Origin: Trichostrongylus colubriformis
Taxonomy: Eukaryota; Nematoda; Chromadorea; Rhabditida; Trichostrongylidae
DNA length: 64,000 nucleotides
NCBI GenBank assembly: GCA_963978905.1
Contig: OZ022256.1
Span: forward strand, 51,508,001 to 51,572,000
Direction: 5' to 3'
Part shown: one piece after another, positions 47,601-57,790 of the stretch
Position numbering within the stretch: position 1 is the stretch's first letter
Layout of the letters: every line of letters starts with the position of its first letter
The notes under the pieces: model-generated
The model's database searches: none
What the model was told of the DNA's origin: nothing
What the model saw: the letters and a program-made list of their open reading frames with translations, nothing else
Position numbers and translations under genes: made by a program

Positions 47601-50600
47601 GGTTACCCGAGGTCTATCGGCTGCGGCAGGGGTAAATGGCTGGTTCGATTATCACGGAAAGTGCCTTTAGGTCACACAGAAGTTGGAATTGGACAATTCA
47701 GCATCTGTGTAATGCGAAAACTTCTATTCGCTCTATATCTACTCACATCAACAGATAAAACACAAATAATTCAATTAAAAGAAAAGGTACCGTCAGTGGA
47801 TGTTACCAGAGATGGTCCGATGTAAAAAGATATGCATAGCATCAGTGTAGGAATGCATACTGTCATCGTGATGGTGGTAGTCTGAAAAGCTTTGTGCTAC
47901 CGAGAAATCTCGTACAATGATTTGAATTTTAGAACCATTTTCTTCGGCTTCTTAAGGACATCCTTTTGATAAATTCGTATCCATTTTCTAGGATGACATG
48001 GATTCATTTTCCATTTTGGCTACAGAAAATTCCTCATCGATACTTGTTAGGGCAACCGAGTGATTTCAGTATTTAATGAAGCAGTGGACACCGCTTATTT
48101 ATAACCGTACTACCGCATATGTTATCATCAACGTGTACTCTATATAAGTACTTCGATCGTAGGATGGTCTCAACTGTGTGGTCATGCCCTCGAAATAAAA
48201 TTTCCTGCTCTTTGTTCACTGACAAGGACACTATAGTACATACTTGATACAGCCCCTCTGCAACATTTTGCATGTAAATGGTAATTGCCCTTTTTTTCTG
48301 TATCGGTTGGTCATTCAGCAACTCTAGCTTCATCTCCGACATTTCCGATTGCCACGCGTGCCAATCGTCAAGTAATCTTACATTAAAATGGAAGCTAGCA
48401 ATGGCTTTAAGCTTGAACGGCGATTTGTAATCATAACAATCCGGTCTAAGAAATCATTTTTTATGAAACAGTATAGCAAGATTTTCGATCCAATTATTCG
48501 TATTATCAAAACCGCAGAATTGCAATGTTCACCTGAACAATCAAGCCGGAAATGGCATTTTTATGCATCTTTCTGGACATTTCGCTGAATATAGCTTGAT
48601 TTCGGAGTATGATTGAGGTGTGCTTCGCTATCCCCACGAAAACCAAAAACGACACAGCGGCAACCGCAGTAGCATAGTAAATAAACAGATCGAATGTTGG
48701 TCCACCAAGGAGTATAAAGCTGTCTCCAAGATAGACTTCAGGATCAATCTGAATGTACCATAGATCCGCGGTCATGGAGAATTCCAAGAAGCTTCTTTTA
48801 CGTTTTTTATATCCGCGACGCTCTCGTTGTGTTCTTTCCATGCCATGGCAGATAAAGGTAATGCAATACCGACCGATACAACATACATGCTAACTATTAG
48901 CATTGTTAGAGCGCGATTTGAAATTCGTTTGACTGAAGCATAAAGAATAAGTCGATATCTATAAAAATATGCAGAACATAGAGAACAAGTTCCACAACAA
49001 TACAATCCCGCAGAAATACTCTGAAAGTTGAAATTTTTTGACTCGAAATATACTTGCAATCTCCACTTCCACACGTTCTATCATCGCACACGCCCCCCCC
49101 CCCCTCCTCCCGACGCGTACAGTTTCGCTTGAAGGCACATTTCGCGGTAATCAGATGGGTCGACTTACCTTCTTGGAACGGTACATCTGAGGTAAGTAGT
49201 CGGACAGTGCACAGTCACGACGCAAAAAAGGTGCAGCCTGACTAACTGCTCAAGGATTTACTGTTCCAAGAACGTAGATCGACTCATCAAATTATTGCGA
49301 AGTATGTCCCCAGTGGAATCGTGCACGGAAAAATGAGTCTCTCTGTTACCCATATATTCCTACGAACAGTGGGAGCACAGTGCCACAGGGGAGAGGACTT
49401 TGGGGTCACGGTCGATATACTGGCGCGCGAAACTCAAATAGCAGCACGCAAAACCCTTGACGCGATCTGGATCCAAGCCACGGATCCAAAAATGAATCGT
49501 AGAGGTGAATGCCTGTCTGTTACGCGGGAACTCGCGCCCTATATAAGACTAGCGTATTAACCGGGCTCTGAACTCATTCACTCCGAGGTCTTCGGCCTGT
49601 AGCGGTCTATCCCGTGGATCTAGTAAAGGTACGGTGTTTTTCCTCTGGCGTTTGTGTGGTGTTCTAAAATAGCATTGAAGTTCTTGTAGGGTGTGACCTT
49701 GATATTTGTACGAATAAATCATGTCCTACTTCTTCCCTCGTTTTTAGGCTCCGACGAAGGCGAACTCGCCGAAACGTTAGCCAATAAAGATCTGTTATCA
49801 ACCTCCGTGCTGTTCAAAAACGAAATAGCATCACCATATATTTATGTTTTATGCTTACTAAGGCCTGTATGCAATATTACACGCGAAAAAGGGAGAATCA
49901 GGCTAAGATACAGCTCTTAAAAGTGGCGAACTACGGGCGGGGCCTCACAGTAGATGACCTTCCCGTTGTGCCGTGGTAGGAGACGCATAGTGGGAAGGGA
50001 AAGTTGCGTAAACAGTCCCACCCTTCGTGTCCGACATTGGCGAACCCGGGCGGGCATTAACTCTGAGGCCCCGCCCCCTCGGCCGCCACTTTTGAGCTGT
50101 ATCTCGGCTGGATTCTCGATTTATAGCGTGAAACTTTATATGCGACCCTTATTTAGCACAATACATAAATATATGGGTAACAGAAAACCTATTTATTCGT
50201 GCACGATTCCTTCAAAGTGAACTGCTCCGCTGGCGAAACCGCAGACCCTTTGCAATATGCTCGGTGCAACGCTAGTAGGATAGCTAATGTAAGATCCGAA
50301 TCGCATTGAGTGAGGGGATGAGGGATGGAGCATAACCAGCAGAGGCTTCGTTAAGGTACTAGAACACCTATTTTGGGCCATACCTTATTTTAGGCGATAT
50401 TTATTTATTGCACTGATATTTTCTTTTTTAAGCACGAATACACCCTCCTTCCCGCTGCCTTCAGTCAATTAATTAATTAGTTTTACTTACATGAGTGTAT
50501 TTCGGTGGTACTCTGAACAGCTTCCATAGCAACCCATCCGCATTTATTCCAAAATACGGGTTCATCCATATAGGACACAGTAGCACTGTGTTACATATAG

Positions 50601-51951
50601 TGTCCAAATAAGTTGCCACCTGAACAGTTGTGCATCAAATATCGTTTTAAAAATACAGAAATTCAGGCTGAGGATTCTATGTGGCAAAAAGAAAACGGGC
50701 CTATTATTTCCTTCTTTTGCCAATTCTATATAAGCATGCGAGCTGAATTTGCTTCAGGTATGAAATTCAAAGTGTAATGCTTTTAACGATTTTTTCTCAG
50801 AGAAATCGTTGAAGTTTTTACATAGAATCATGCTCCCTCATCATAGGACCGCTTAGTCACAGTGAAGTAGAAAACCGCAGTTCATAGAGGAACGATTTTA
50901 TAAGTTGTAATTTGTCCTTCGTAAAAAACTCTGGGTAAGCGATGCGGCCAATCTGTATCAAACGTTGCTCCTCCAACCAAGATATAGACTCACAGTGAAC
51001 ATCTCTGCTGGAGGGTTTTCTATATGAACCAATCGTTAGGCCGTGGTCATACTTTGCGGTGCCGGCGGCAAGGCATGGCTTCGTATTCCTGCGTCTCCGC
51101 TTATGCCACCCTGTCTCGGTGCCCGCGTCATCCCTGCACCCCCCGTACCACTCTCCCCTGCTGCCTGGGAACGCAGCTACGCCCTGCCGGCGGTGAGTAT
51201 GACTGCGGCCTTATGTCTCCCTCCCTCCCCCCCCCCCCCTTCCCCCTCACTGTTGAATAGGGAGACCGATACGTGTGCTGATTTGCAGCGCCACGCAAAG
51301 GCCAAGTGCATATTCGATTGCTCCCAAGTGATCAGTGTTGATCTACCAGGGAAATCATCCATACTTATCAAAATCTGCATGTTTCTTCATTATTTTGGTC
51401 ACCTTGGCCTTGTATTTATTATAAAATCACTCACACGGAGAGCTGTCAATGATCAATCTCCGAGAAAGTCCCTTTTTAAGCCCCATGTTTTGGTTTTAAG
51501 TGTGCCTTTGCAGGTCACCGGATCAGCCAATGGTTCAGTCAATGCGGTCAAAAAAAACGCAAGTCTATCTGGCGAGGGACCGGCAAAAATGGATGGCGGA
51601 CATTTTTTATTTTTTTTCGATTTTTCAACAACTTACCTGTTTTCTACGAGGAGCACGTAAATTTGAGTTGCTTTTTGTGATGTGTCAGTAATTGTTTAAC
51701 TCTATAACATGGTACCAAAAGAGGGAACGAAAGAATCTAAAACTACCTGTATATTGAGTAGATAATATTTGTAAACTCTCATTTGAGGTGTCGACATATA
51801 AAATAATAGATACAATGAATAAATAAAAAACAACGTGGTTATGACGGAAACTGCGTAATAGGAGTACGTTACTTCGTTGATCAATTCCTTGAACAAGAAA
51901 AATTCTGTTTTTCGATTTTTCTCAGTCCAGGTATGAACTCACTATAGACAT
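44611..51951 (-). CDS. 7TM chemoreceptor, Str superfamily (Srh/Sri-like), intact
   Basis: Eight exons: 51951-51943, 51887-51747 (TM1), 50619-50491 (TM2), 49020-48802 (TM3-TM4), 48748-48533 (TM5), 47881-47791 (TM6), 45302-45218 (TM7) and 44704-44611 (tail), giving 327 residues. Phases equal those of the other copies. Diagnostic stretches are STPQMRVYKYYLLN, SAYFYRYRLILYAS, KHTSIILRNQA and MKITGLRKIWPRVEP. It is clearly diverged from the 30110-37319 gene, so it is an older paralog with probably a different ligand. Expected role: odorant or taste GPCR of chemosensory neurons. The donor after exon 4 (GTAAAA) and the acceptor of exon 2 (TTCAAG) are weaker than usual. Introns are loaded with inverted-repeat elements and a Penelope-like fragment. 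Confidence 0.85.
45303..46390. other. Intron of the right receptor gene, nothing recognised
   Basis: Part of the 2.5-kb TM6-TM7 intron. Minus-strand frame 45551-45934 has no recognisable domain and lacks splice support. Confidence 0.4.
46391..46824. mobile_element. TTAA-flanked element with very long inverted repeats
   Basis: Arms of about 150-200 bp are near-exact inverses, from TTAAAGGAATCGTTCACGG inward through CCTAATGTGGGCC and the GAGATACAGCACCACAAAGT block. The right-hand TTAA (46821-46824) is also the left TTAA of the next element. Mirrored frames on both strands come from the palindrome and are not genes. Confidence 0.85.
46821..47584. mobile_element. 764-bp TTAA-flanked element, inverse copy of 39803-40550
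   Basis: Same family and nested unit as 39803-40550 but in the opposite orientation, 6.3 kb away. A poly-G/C tract near each nested end has expanded here. Confidence 0.8.
49150..49290. mobile_element. Deleted copy of the GGTCNATTTACC-end element
   Basis: Begins TGGGTCGACTTACCTTCTTG and ends TTACTGTTCCAAGAACGTAG. Shorter than the copies at 38766 and 55090. Confidence 0.5.
49359..49833 (+). mobile_element. 5'-truncated Penelope-like retroelement fragment
   Basis: Flanked by a 9-bp duplication CCATATATT (49350-49358 and 49834-49842... seen as CCATATATT on both sides) inside the arm of another element. Its frame to the TAA near 49558 encodes ILARETQIAARKTLDAIWI, then PKMNRRGEC and TRELAPY. I recognise this as the conserved C-terminal end of Penelope-like polyproteins next to the GIY-YIG endonuclease. 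Reverse transcriptase is absent because of truncation. A hammerhead-like motif lies 190 bp after the stop. The protein assignment rests on pattern memory, not a search. Confidence 0.65.
49747..49782 (+). ncRNA. Hammerhead-ribozyme-like motif in the Penelope-like fragment
   Basis: Stem I GGCT/AGCC (49747-49750 with 49779-49782) pairs perfectly. The core reads CCGACGA (49751-49757) against the consensus CUGANGA, so U4 is replaced by C. Stem II is GGCG/CGCC (49759-49762 with 49767-49770); then GAAAC and GUU. The ACGU after GAA is self-complementary, as in small dimer-forming Penelope-associated hammerheads. The U4C change probably weakens or abolishes cleavage. Confidence 0.55.
51041..51216. mobile_element. 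MITE with GGCCGCGTTCATACTTTGC ends, copy 7
   Basis: Starts TAGGCCGTGGTCATACTTTG and ends GAGTATGACTGCGGCCTTA. Confidence 0.75.
51255..51715. repeat. About 460-bp interspersed repeat, copy 1
   Basis: Direct repeat of 54170-54650 with shared blocks GATACGTGTGCTGATTT, GTGTGCCTTTGCAG, AATGGTTCAGTCAATGCGGTC-like and TTGTGATGTGTCAGTAATTG. Both copies follow a copy of the GGCCGCGTTC MITE, so the pair may have moved or been duplicated as one block. Confidence 0.7.
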
Positions 51952-52116
51952 CTTTGTTGACAAGTGTTTTAGCCACACCAATGATTATCGCACTGCTAGA
52001 AATCCTGGAATAAAGTGGTATGCATTCGCAGCATGAGATCAGAGGGATTTCTTATTGGGCTGTTGGGAAAACTTCCACTGGTTTTCAATGCACTGTGTTG
52101 TTTCCCAAGCAAGTAC

Positions 52117-52630
52117 ACACAGTAGCGCTCAGAAGTATTCGGCGAAACACTTTTTTGTTATAACTTTTTTTCTACTTGACCAAACTTTACAAAATTTTAA
52201 TATGTGGTGCCTGAACCTACTGTCAACATTCACTCCTACTTGTGTGCCCCTTGGCACTTTTCATGGTTTTTTACAAGAACTTACTACAAGACCACCGAAA
52301 ATAAAGCAAAAGGCTTGACTAAAAAAATGGCTTTCTGTACAAAAACAAAACGAGCAAGCTTCAGAGAACATCAATATTTTGTAGAAAGACCACGACTTTT
52401 GATGGCAGCGGCACAGTGGGACGGCATAGGGATGGCACTCAAAACAAAAAATTGCATTTAACCACGTAACTTACACCGTTGAGCACCAGAACAGTATATT
52501 TAAATAGTATGCAGTGTCTCCAAGTACAACATACTAAAATTCCTCTTAGATCGGTCCAGTCACAAAAAAGTTAGTAGTGAAAAACTCAAGTGAAAGTCCA
52601 TTCGGCCGAAGACTTTTGAGCGCTACTGTA
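52117..52630. mobile_element. Tc1-like terminal-repeat remnant
   Basis: Left end ACAGTAGCGCTCAGAAGTAT; right end inverse of TACAGTAGCGCTCAAAAGTC, both followed by TTCGGC. These resemble Tc1/mariner ends. A TA lies at the right outer border. No transposase frame remains between them. Confidence 0.6.
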
Positions 52631-53776
52631 GCTCTATCAGAAATGAAATTCCCTGAAAAAGCGAACATTTCTTCATATCCCTGTTTAAATGGTGCTAACA
52701 TTCCTTGGATTATTTTCGTATAGAATTAGGGTGGTATGTAACTAATGGAGGACAATAGAGTGCATTATCTACACCTAATGCTTTTCTTCTACTGCAGGAA
52801 CGGAGGATGGAGTGGGGGAGGGGAGGAGGGGATGGGGGAGAGGAAGGGAGCCCAAACGGCTAGAAAGATATGCGCTATTGAGGAGAAGATCAAAACACAA
52901 GTATAGAGCGTGATTAGTTTGCGAGCTTAAAAAGGATGAGTTCACCCTCAAAAACCGGTTATCGGTAAAGAAATGATAAAAACGGTCGCAGTAGTGCAAT
53001 GGATTGAATCTTCCAGATGAGAAGTATAAAGTACGGGTTTGAATCCGCCCAAAACCAGAGCTTGGGCCTATCGCTCAGCATCCTCCTGATGACTTTCGTA
53101 TCGCGGGCGCGACGAAAACTAGCAGGTAAAAAAATCAAATACATTAATAAAAGTCGCTATATCATTTCTGAAAATGAGGATTCTGCAAGGATGGGACGGA
53201 TGTGGGGAAGTGACGGTGAAAGCGACACACCCCAACAGGCTAAGAGGAACTTAGCAAGCTCAAGCTCGCCAACGAATGTAGGAACGCAATGCCACGACAT
53301 ACATACAATTAGTTTTATGTAAAGTGACAACAGAGAAGAAAATTATATACGTTCCGTGATACATTTGAAAACTTTTTCAAAGAAACACTTAACTGTGGTT
53401 TATAATGTTGATCAACAGTGGCTCAGCTAAGCATTATTTAAAATAATCACATGGTGAAAAACAGGTGATTTAAGCGATTCCACTCGTACAGCCCAGATTG
53501 ATGGTTAAAATGTAATCAGAATGCTTTGCAAACTGGCAAACACATGGGACGTCAGTTCCTCGCAAAGGAAGGACTCCGACTCAAACCGGCCACCTACAAT
53601 GAGACATGTATACCCGCGCATTTTCGGACACTGAATCTCCGAATTTGCTTCTCAAATTTGCAAAATCATCCTCTGAAAGGAACTACGAAGGTTTCACCGA
53701 GTAAGCTGATAATTAACATTGAGGTGCGGAGTAACAATCACACTCTATGAGACCGCTCTGCCTGGATACAGGTGGG
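52631..53776. other. Spacer, no gene recognised
   Basis: Frame 53017-53322 has no recognisable domain. A GGGTTTGAATCC sequence near 53035 resembles a tRNA B box, but no cloverleaf can be drawn. Confidence 0.4.
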
Positions 53777-53951
53777 GGGGGGGGCGTTCATACTCTGTGG
53801 TGCCGGCGGCAAGACATGGCTGCTCTCCTGTGTCTCCACCTGTGGCACCCTGTCTCGAAGCCTGCATTGTCTCTGCACCTCCCCCGTGGCACTCTTACTG
53901 TGAACGCAGTGAGGCCCTGCCTCACTGCGCAAAGTATGAACGTGGTCTTAC
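53777..53951. mobile_element. MITE with GGCCGCGTTCATACTTTGC ends, copy 8
   Basis: The left end is disrupted by a poly-G run, with CGTTCATACTCTG following it; the right end reads CAAAGTATGAACGTGG. Confidence 0.6.
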
Positions 53952-54169
53952 CTTGCTAGGCTCAGGTGAGATCGACACCACTTGGCTAACGTTCATTTTT
54001 CTTCTTATAATCCCCAGTTTTGTCAGCTTGTCTTGATCGTGCAGGCAGTAAAGTTTGATGAATTGACCAAAATGTCCCACCCTAATATTCACTTGGCGGT
54101 GATAATTATGCATCGACCTAGCACGCAGTGCACATTCAGGACAAGTGACGTCATAATGCCCCATCTTAC

Positions 54170-54650
54170 TGTTCGATAGGGAGATCGATACGTGTGCTGA
54201 TTTCCAGCACCATGCAAAGGCCGAGTGCATTTTCGATTGCTCCTCAGTGATCAGTAATGATCTACCAGTGAAATCACCCATACTGGTCAAGATTTGCATG
54301 TTCCCCCCCCCCCCCCTCCCAAATATTTTGGTTACTTTGGTCTTATACTTATCAAAAGATCACCCATATTAGCTGAGAGCTGTCAGTGATTATGCTCCAG
54401 GGTCGTCCATTTTTTAGCCCCATGGTTGCGTTCCGAGTGTGCCTTTGCAGATCACCAAATCAGCCAATGGCTCAGTCGATGCGGTCGAAAAAAAAAACGC
54501 AATTTTGTTTGGCGAGGGGTCGGCAAAAAGGAATGGCGAACGTTTCTTCAATTTTTTTCCAATTTTTTAGCAAATTAACCATCTTGTAAGGGGAATCACA
54601 TAAATTTGAGTTGGTTTTTGTGATGTGTCAGTAATTGTTCAACTTTATAT
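54170..54650. repeat. About 460-bp interspersed repeat, copy 2
   Basis: Direct repeat of 51255-51715, with an expanded C tract at 54303. Confidence 0.7.
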
Positions 54651-55089
54651 CATAGTACGGATTTTTTTTGAATTTTTCCTCGAATTGTCATCAGCTTAGC
54701 GATTTTCTACGGGGAAATACATAAGGTTGAGTTGGTTTTTGAGGTGTTAGTAATTGCTGAACTGTTACAATGAACTTCGAACATACTGAGCCCTACTATG
54801 TCTACATTCTTCTACGTTTGCATGTTGAATTACGGAGGATTTTATCAAAAAAAAAAAGATTTTTAGGGCTCTTCAGGTTACAATCGGTTCGCTCGGATCT
54901 GCGCAGCTAATCCACTCTCTTGAGTATACGATGTAGGTACATACTCAGCGGCTACATGGTCAACCTCACACGATGGCGTGTATTAGGTGACGCCACGGAT
55001 CAATAGGGCGGGAAATTACAAAATCAATAGCTGTTTCCGGTACCTCTGCACTCTAAGGAGATAAACTGCCAGTCAGTCAAGTAAAACAT

Positions 55090-55410
55090 GGGTCAGATGG
55101 TTATCTCCCTGAAACAGTAGATCCTTGGGTAACTGTTATAGTAGGGCTGCACCTTTTTTGCTTGGCCACGGTGCGCTATCAAGGCGCTAGACCGGCTCGA
55201 ACCCAATCCAATGCCACCCACTTGAGTCCCTTACTGGTCAACTGAGCAATATGGGTCAAACTCAGCAAGTTGCGTTGGAGTGTGTTTGAGTAGGTGTAGA
55301 GCCGTGATAGCGCACCGCAACGACACGAAAAAGGTGCAACTTGACTAGTTAATAGTTACCCAAGAATCTACTCCTGCTAAAGGGAAATCGACCCGTCTTA
55401 CTATCGCAAA
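55090..55410. mobile_element. Inverted-repeat element, fullest copy of the GGTCNATTTACC family
   Basis: Arms AGTAGATCCTTGGGTAAC and GTTACCCAAGAATCTACT face each other around a GCCACCCACTTGAG middle. Confidence 0.65.
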
Positions 55411-55488
55411 GTGTGCCTTTGAGTGAGAGACAGGAGGGGTCATGATTTTTGTTGCAATAGGAGAGGGTCGTATTTAGTGGGGAAAATC

Positions 55489-55882
55489 GGTGCTAAGGTA
55501 GTTGAGAGGGGCCACTCGACAAAGGCAAGAATCGCGCCCAATTTCTGCTTATAGGCACTTTCAAGGTTATTTTATGCCTAAATACAGCTAACTAAACGAG
55601 AAAACGATTGAATTACTATTCCATTAGAATATTACGAAAAATTAGCTGCTTGTAGATTAAACAACTAATTACGCGTATTCGACTAAGCCTAAGGGAAGGG
55701 AATCTCCTTCCCAAAGGCTTAGGCTAACATAGGATGAAACAAAAGCACGAATTTGCTTTAAAGAATCGTTCTAGGCAGAATTCAAACCCGATTCGGCTAG
55801 CGCTATGGCTTCTCTGCGCTCTAGCCATGCATTAGAGACGCAGAGACACTACTGCAGTGGCCCCCCGAACTACCTTAGCACC
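55489..55882. mobile_element. hAT-type MITE, uninterrupted copy, 394 bp
   Basis: Ends GGTGCTAAGGTAGTT and the exact inverse, with an 8-bp target duplication GGAAAATC at 55481-55488 and 55883-55890. Opposite orientation to the 23883-24695 copy and used here as its empty-site reference. Confidence 0.9.
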
Positions 55883-55890
55883 GGAAAATC

Positions 55891-57289
55891 TTCTAACAAT
55901 CTACAACGGATTACTCATAAATATTTTGAGCTCCACTTTTCAGCAAGTTTCTTGTATAAGAACAGCACCTAACGTGTAGCAATCACACTAGTAATACGAC
56001 TCTTTTGAGGGATAATCCTCATATGACACGAGCCCTCCCCCCTGAAGGTAGCCGTCGCTGCTGAGGTTAGCTTATTTGTTCCTAATCTTTTCGATCACTT
56101 CACTGATTAGGTGCGCTCTGACGGTAATGATACGAGCTTCACTGGAATATCCACTAAATTCCGGATGCATTTAATTGATTCCAGAAGAGATTAAGAGATA
56201 ACTGATTTCCGATGCTCATTTTCAGGAATTTGACAGCACACCACCACTTTCTCGTGGGTTGTGGCAATTGGTCTAATTTTCGCGTCGCGACGTCGCATTC
56301 GCGGCTCCGTCAGTACGACTTGTCGCAGTCGTTTGTAATTCCACGCAGGATGCAGTGGGCTGGTGCCTTGAGAGACCTTTAAAGATTGAAGGTTGAAAGC
56401 TTCGAGAGGTTCGTCTATGTCTGGTTGCTGCTGTTTCAAGAGACAAGACTACAAACAACTCGCACTCGTCGCGACGCTCGCCGTGGGCGACCGCGCGAAA
56501 ATTCGACCATTCCGCCACACACACCCCTTTCAAGCATTTGAACAGCGAATACTTGATGAAAGCTTGCGTATTATAAAATTCTTCTATGCACAGCGAGGTT
56601 ATCAGTCAATGAGGTTCATCACTGGTGGATAGTTTAATAAAGGCATCTTTCAAGCAGCCCCTCCCTCATCTTACTCAGTACTTGATTTATCAAGGGCGTC
56701 TACATGCATTTCCTGGACTTGCAAACTATACCCGGTCATTTATCAGTAGCTTACTTAAACGAAGTGTGTGGTATAGACCTCATACATACATTATCGATGT
56801 CGATAGGACTCATCTGAGCGGATCTGTGAATTCCTCGCGATTCCATCTTTTTCTCACGGCCACCTGTTGGCTTGAGCAAGAAATCCGATTTCAAACCAGT
56901 TCAGCATAATCTTGTAATACGGAGCATTTCTTCGAAAGAATTTTCGTTATTCCTGCCAGATTGCCGACTCAACTATTCCTAGTGCGTGGGCCGAACAACC
57001 CGCGCTTTACAGCGTCGACCGCTGCCTGTGCCATCGTCCGTCGCCACGGCTAACGGCAGCCTCTGCCGACCCTCACATTCGCCATCACTTCCACTTACAA
57101 CTACACATAAGTTGGCAACCTTGACTCATCCACAACCCTGTGGATTCTCCGTGATCCGTTTCCTGTTTCATCACAGTTTGATAGTCTCCGTCAATTCAGC
57201 TTCAAGCTCTTCCACCCTTAGTATGGAAATTCATAGTAATTCATTTTCTGAAAATTATTGAACCAGTCTTGTTCGCTCCAGTCTCTACA
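55891..57289. other. Spacer with one interspersed repeat, no gene recognised
   Basis: 56215-56535 is an inverse copy of the repeat at 25190-25560 and 37960-38340 (CTACAAACAACTCGCACTCG block). Frames 56625-56909 and 56986-57261 have no recognisable domain. Confidence 0.45.
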
Positions 57290-57790
57290 TGCCGTTAGCG
57301 CTTTACCTTATCCTTCAGGTAACATTATCCGCAATTAAAATACGTCTCCCTGTAAGCATTTGGACCAGGACCCTTACTAAACCCTATTTGACCTTATAAC
57401 CTTATGACCTACATTATGTCCTCAGCACTGGCGCGGTTCCTTATCCTTCAGGTAACATTGTCCGCAATCAAAATACGTCTCCCTGTAAGCATTTGGGCCA
57501 GGACCCTTACTAGACCCTATTAGACCTCATAACCTTATGACCTACATTATGTCCTCAGCACTGGCGCGGTTCCTTATCCTTCAGGTAACATTATCCGCAA
57601 TCAAAACGCGTTTCCCTGTAAGCATTTGGGCCAGGACCCTTACTAGACCCTATTAGACCTCATAACCTTATGACCTACATTATGTCTGCAGCATTGGCGC
57701 GGTTCTTTATTCTTCAGGTAATCTTATCCGCAATCAAAATCCGTGCTCTTTTGGAGCAGTGGGGCTACGACCCTTACTATACCCTATTTT
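57290..57790 (+). repeat. 133-bp tandem repeat, about four units
   Basis: CTTCAGGTAAC recurs with exact 133-bp spacing (GGT at 57318, 57451, 57584 and 57717). Units 1-3 each hold an acceptor-like TTATCCTTCAG, 33 nt, then a donor-like GTAAGC. Unit 4 diverges after AATC. The 33 nt translate to 11 residues, VTLSAIKIRLP, in units 1 and 2, with two changes in unit 3. Confidence 0.9.

Larger units (their letters stand above)
49315..50216. mobile_element. Copy of the long-inverted-repeat element, split by a retroelement
   Basis: Ends match the element at 46391-46824 (GGAATCGTGCACGG and CGTGCACGATTCC; TTACCCATATAT blocks in both arms). Without the insert at 49359-49833 it would be about 420 bp. Confidence 0.75.

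Noticed and set aside
52117..52630. Tc1/mariner transposase gene
   Set aside because: Only the ends are recognisable; no frame with a transposase pattern lies between them.
57290..57790. CRISPR-like regular repeats
   Set aside because: Head-to-tail 133-bp copies without unique spacers, in a eukaryotic genome.
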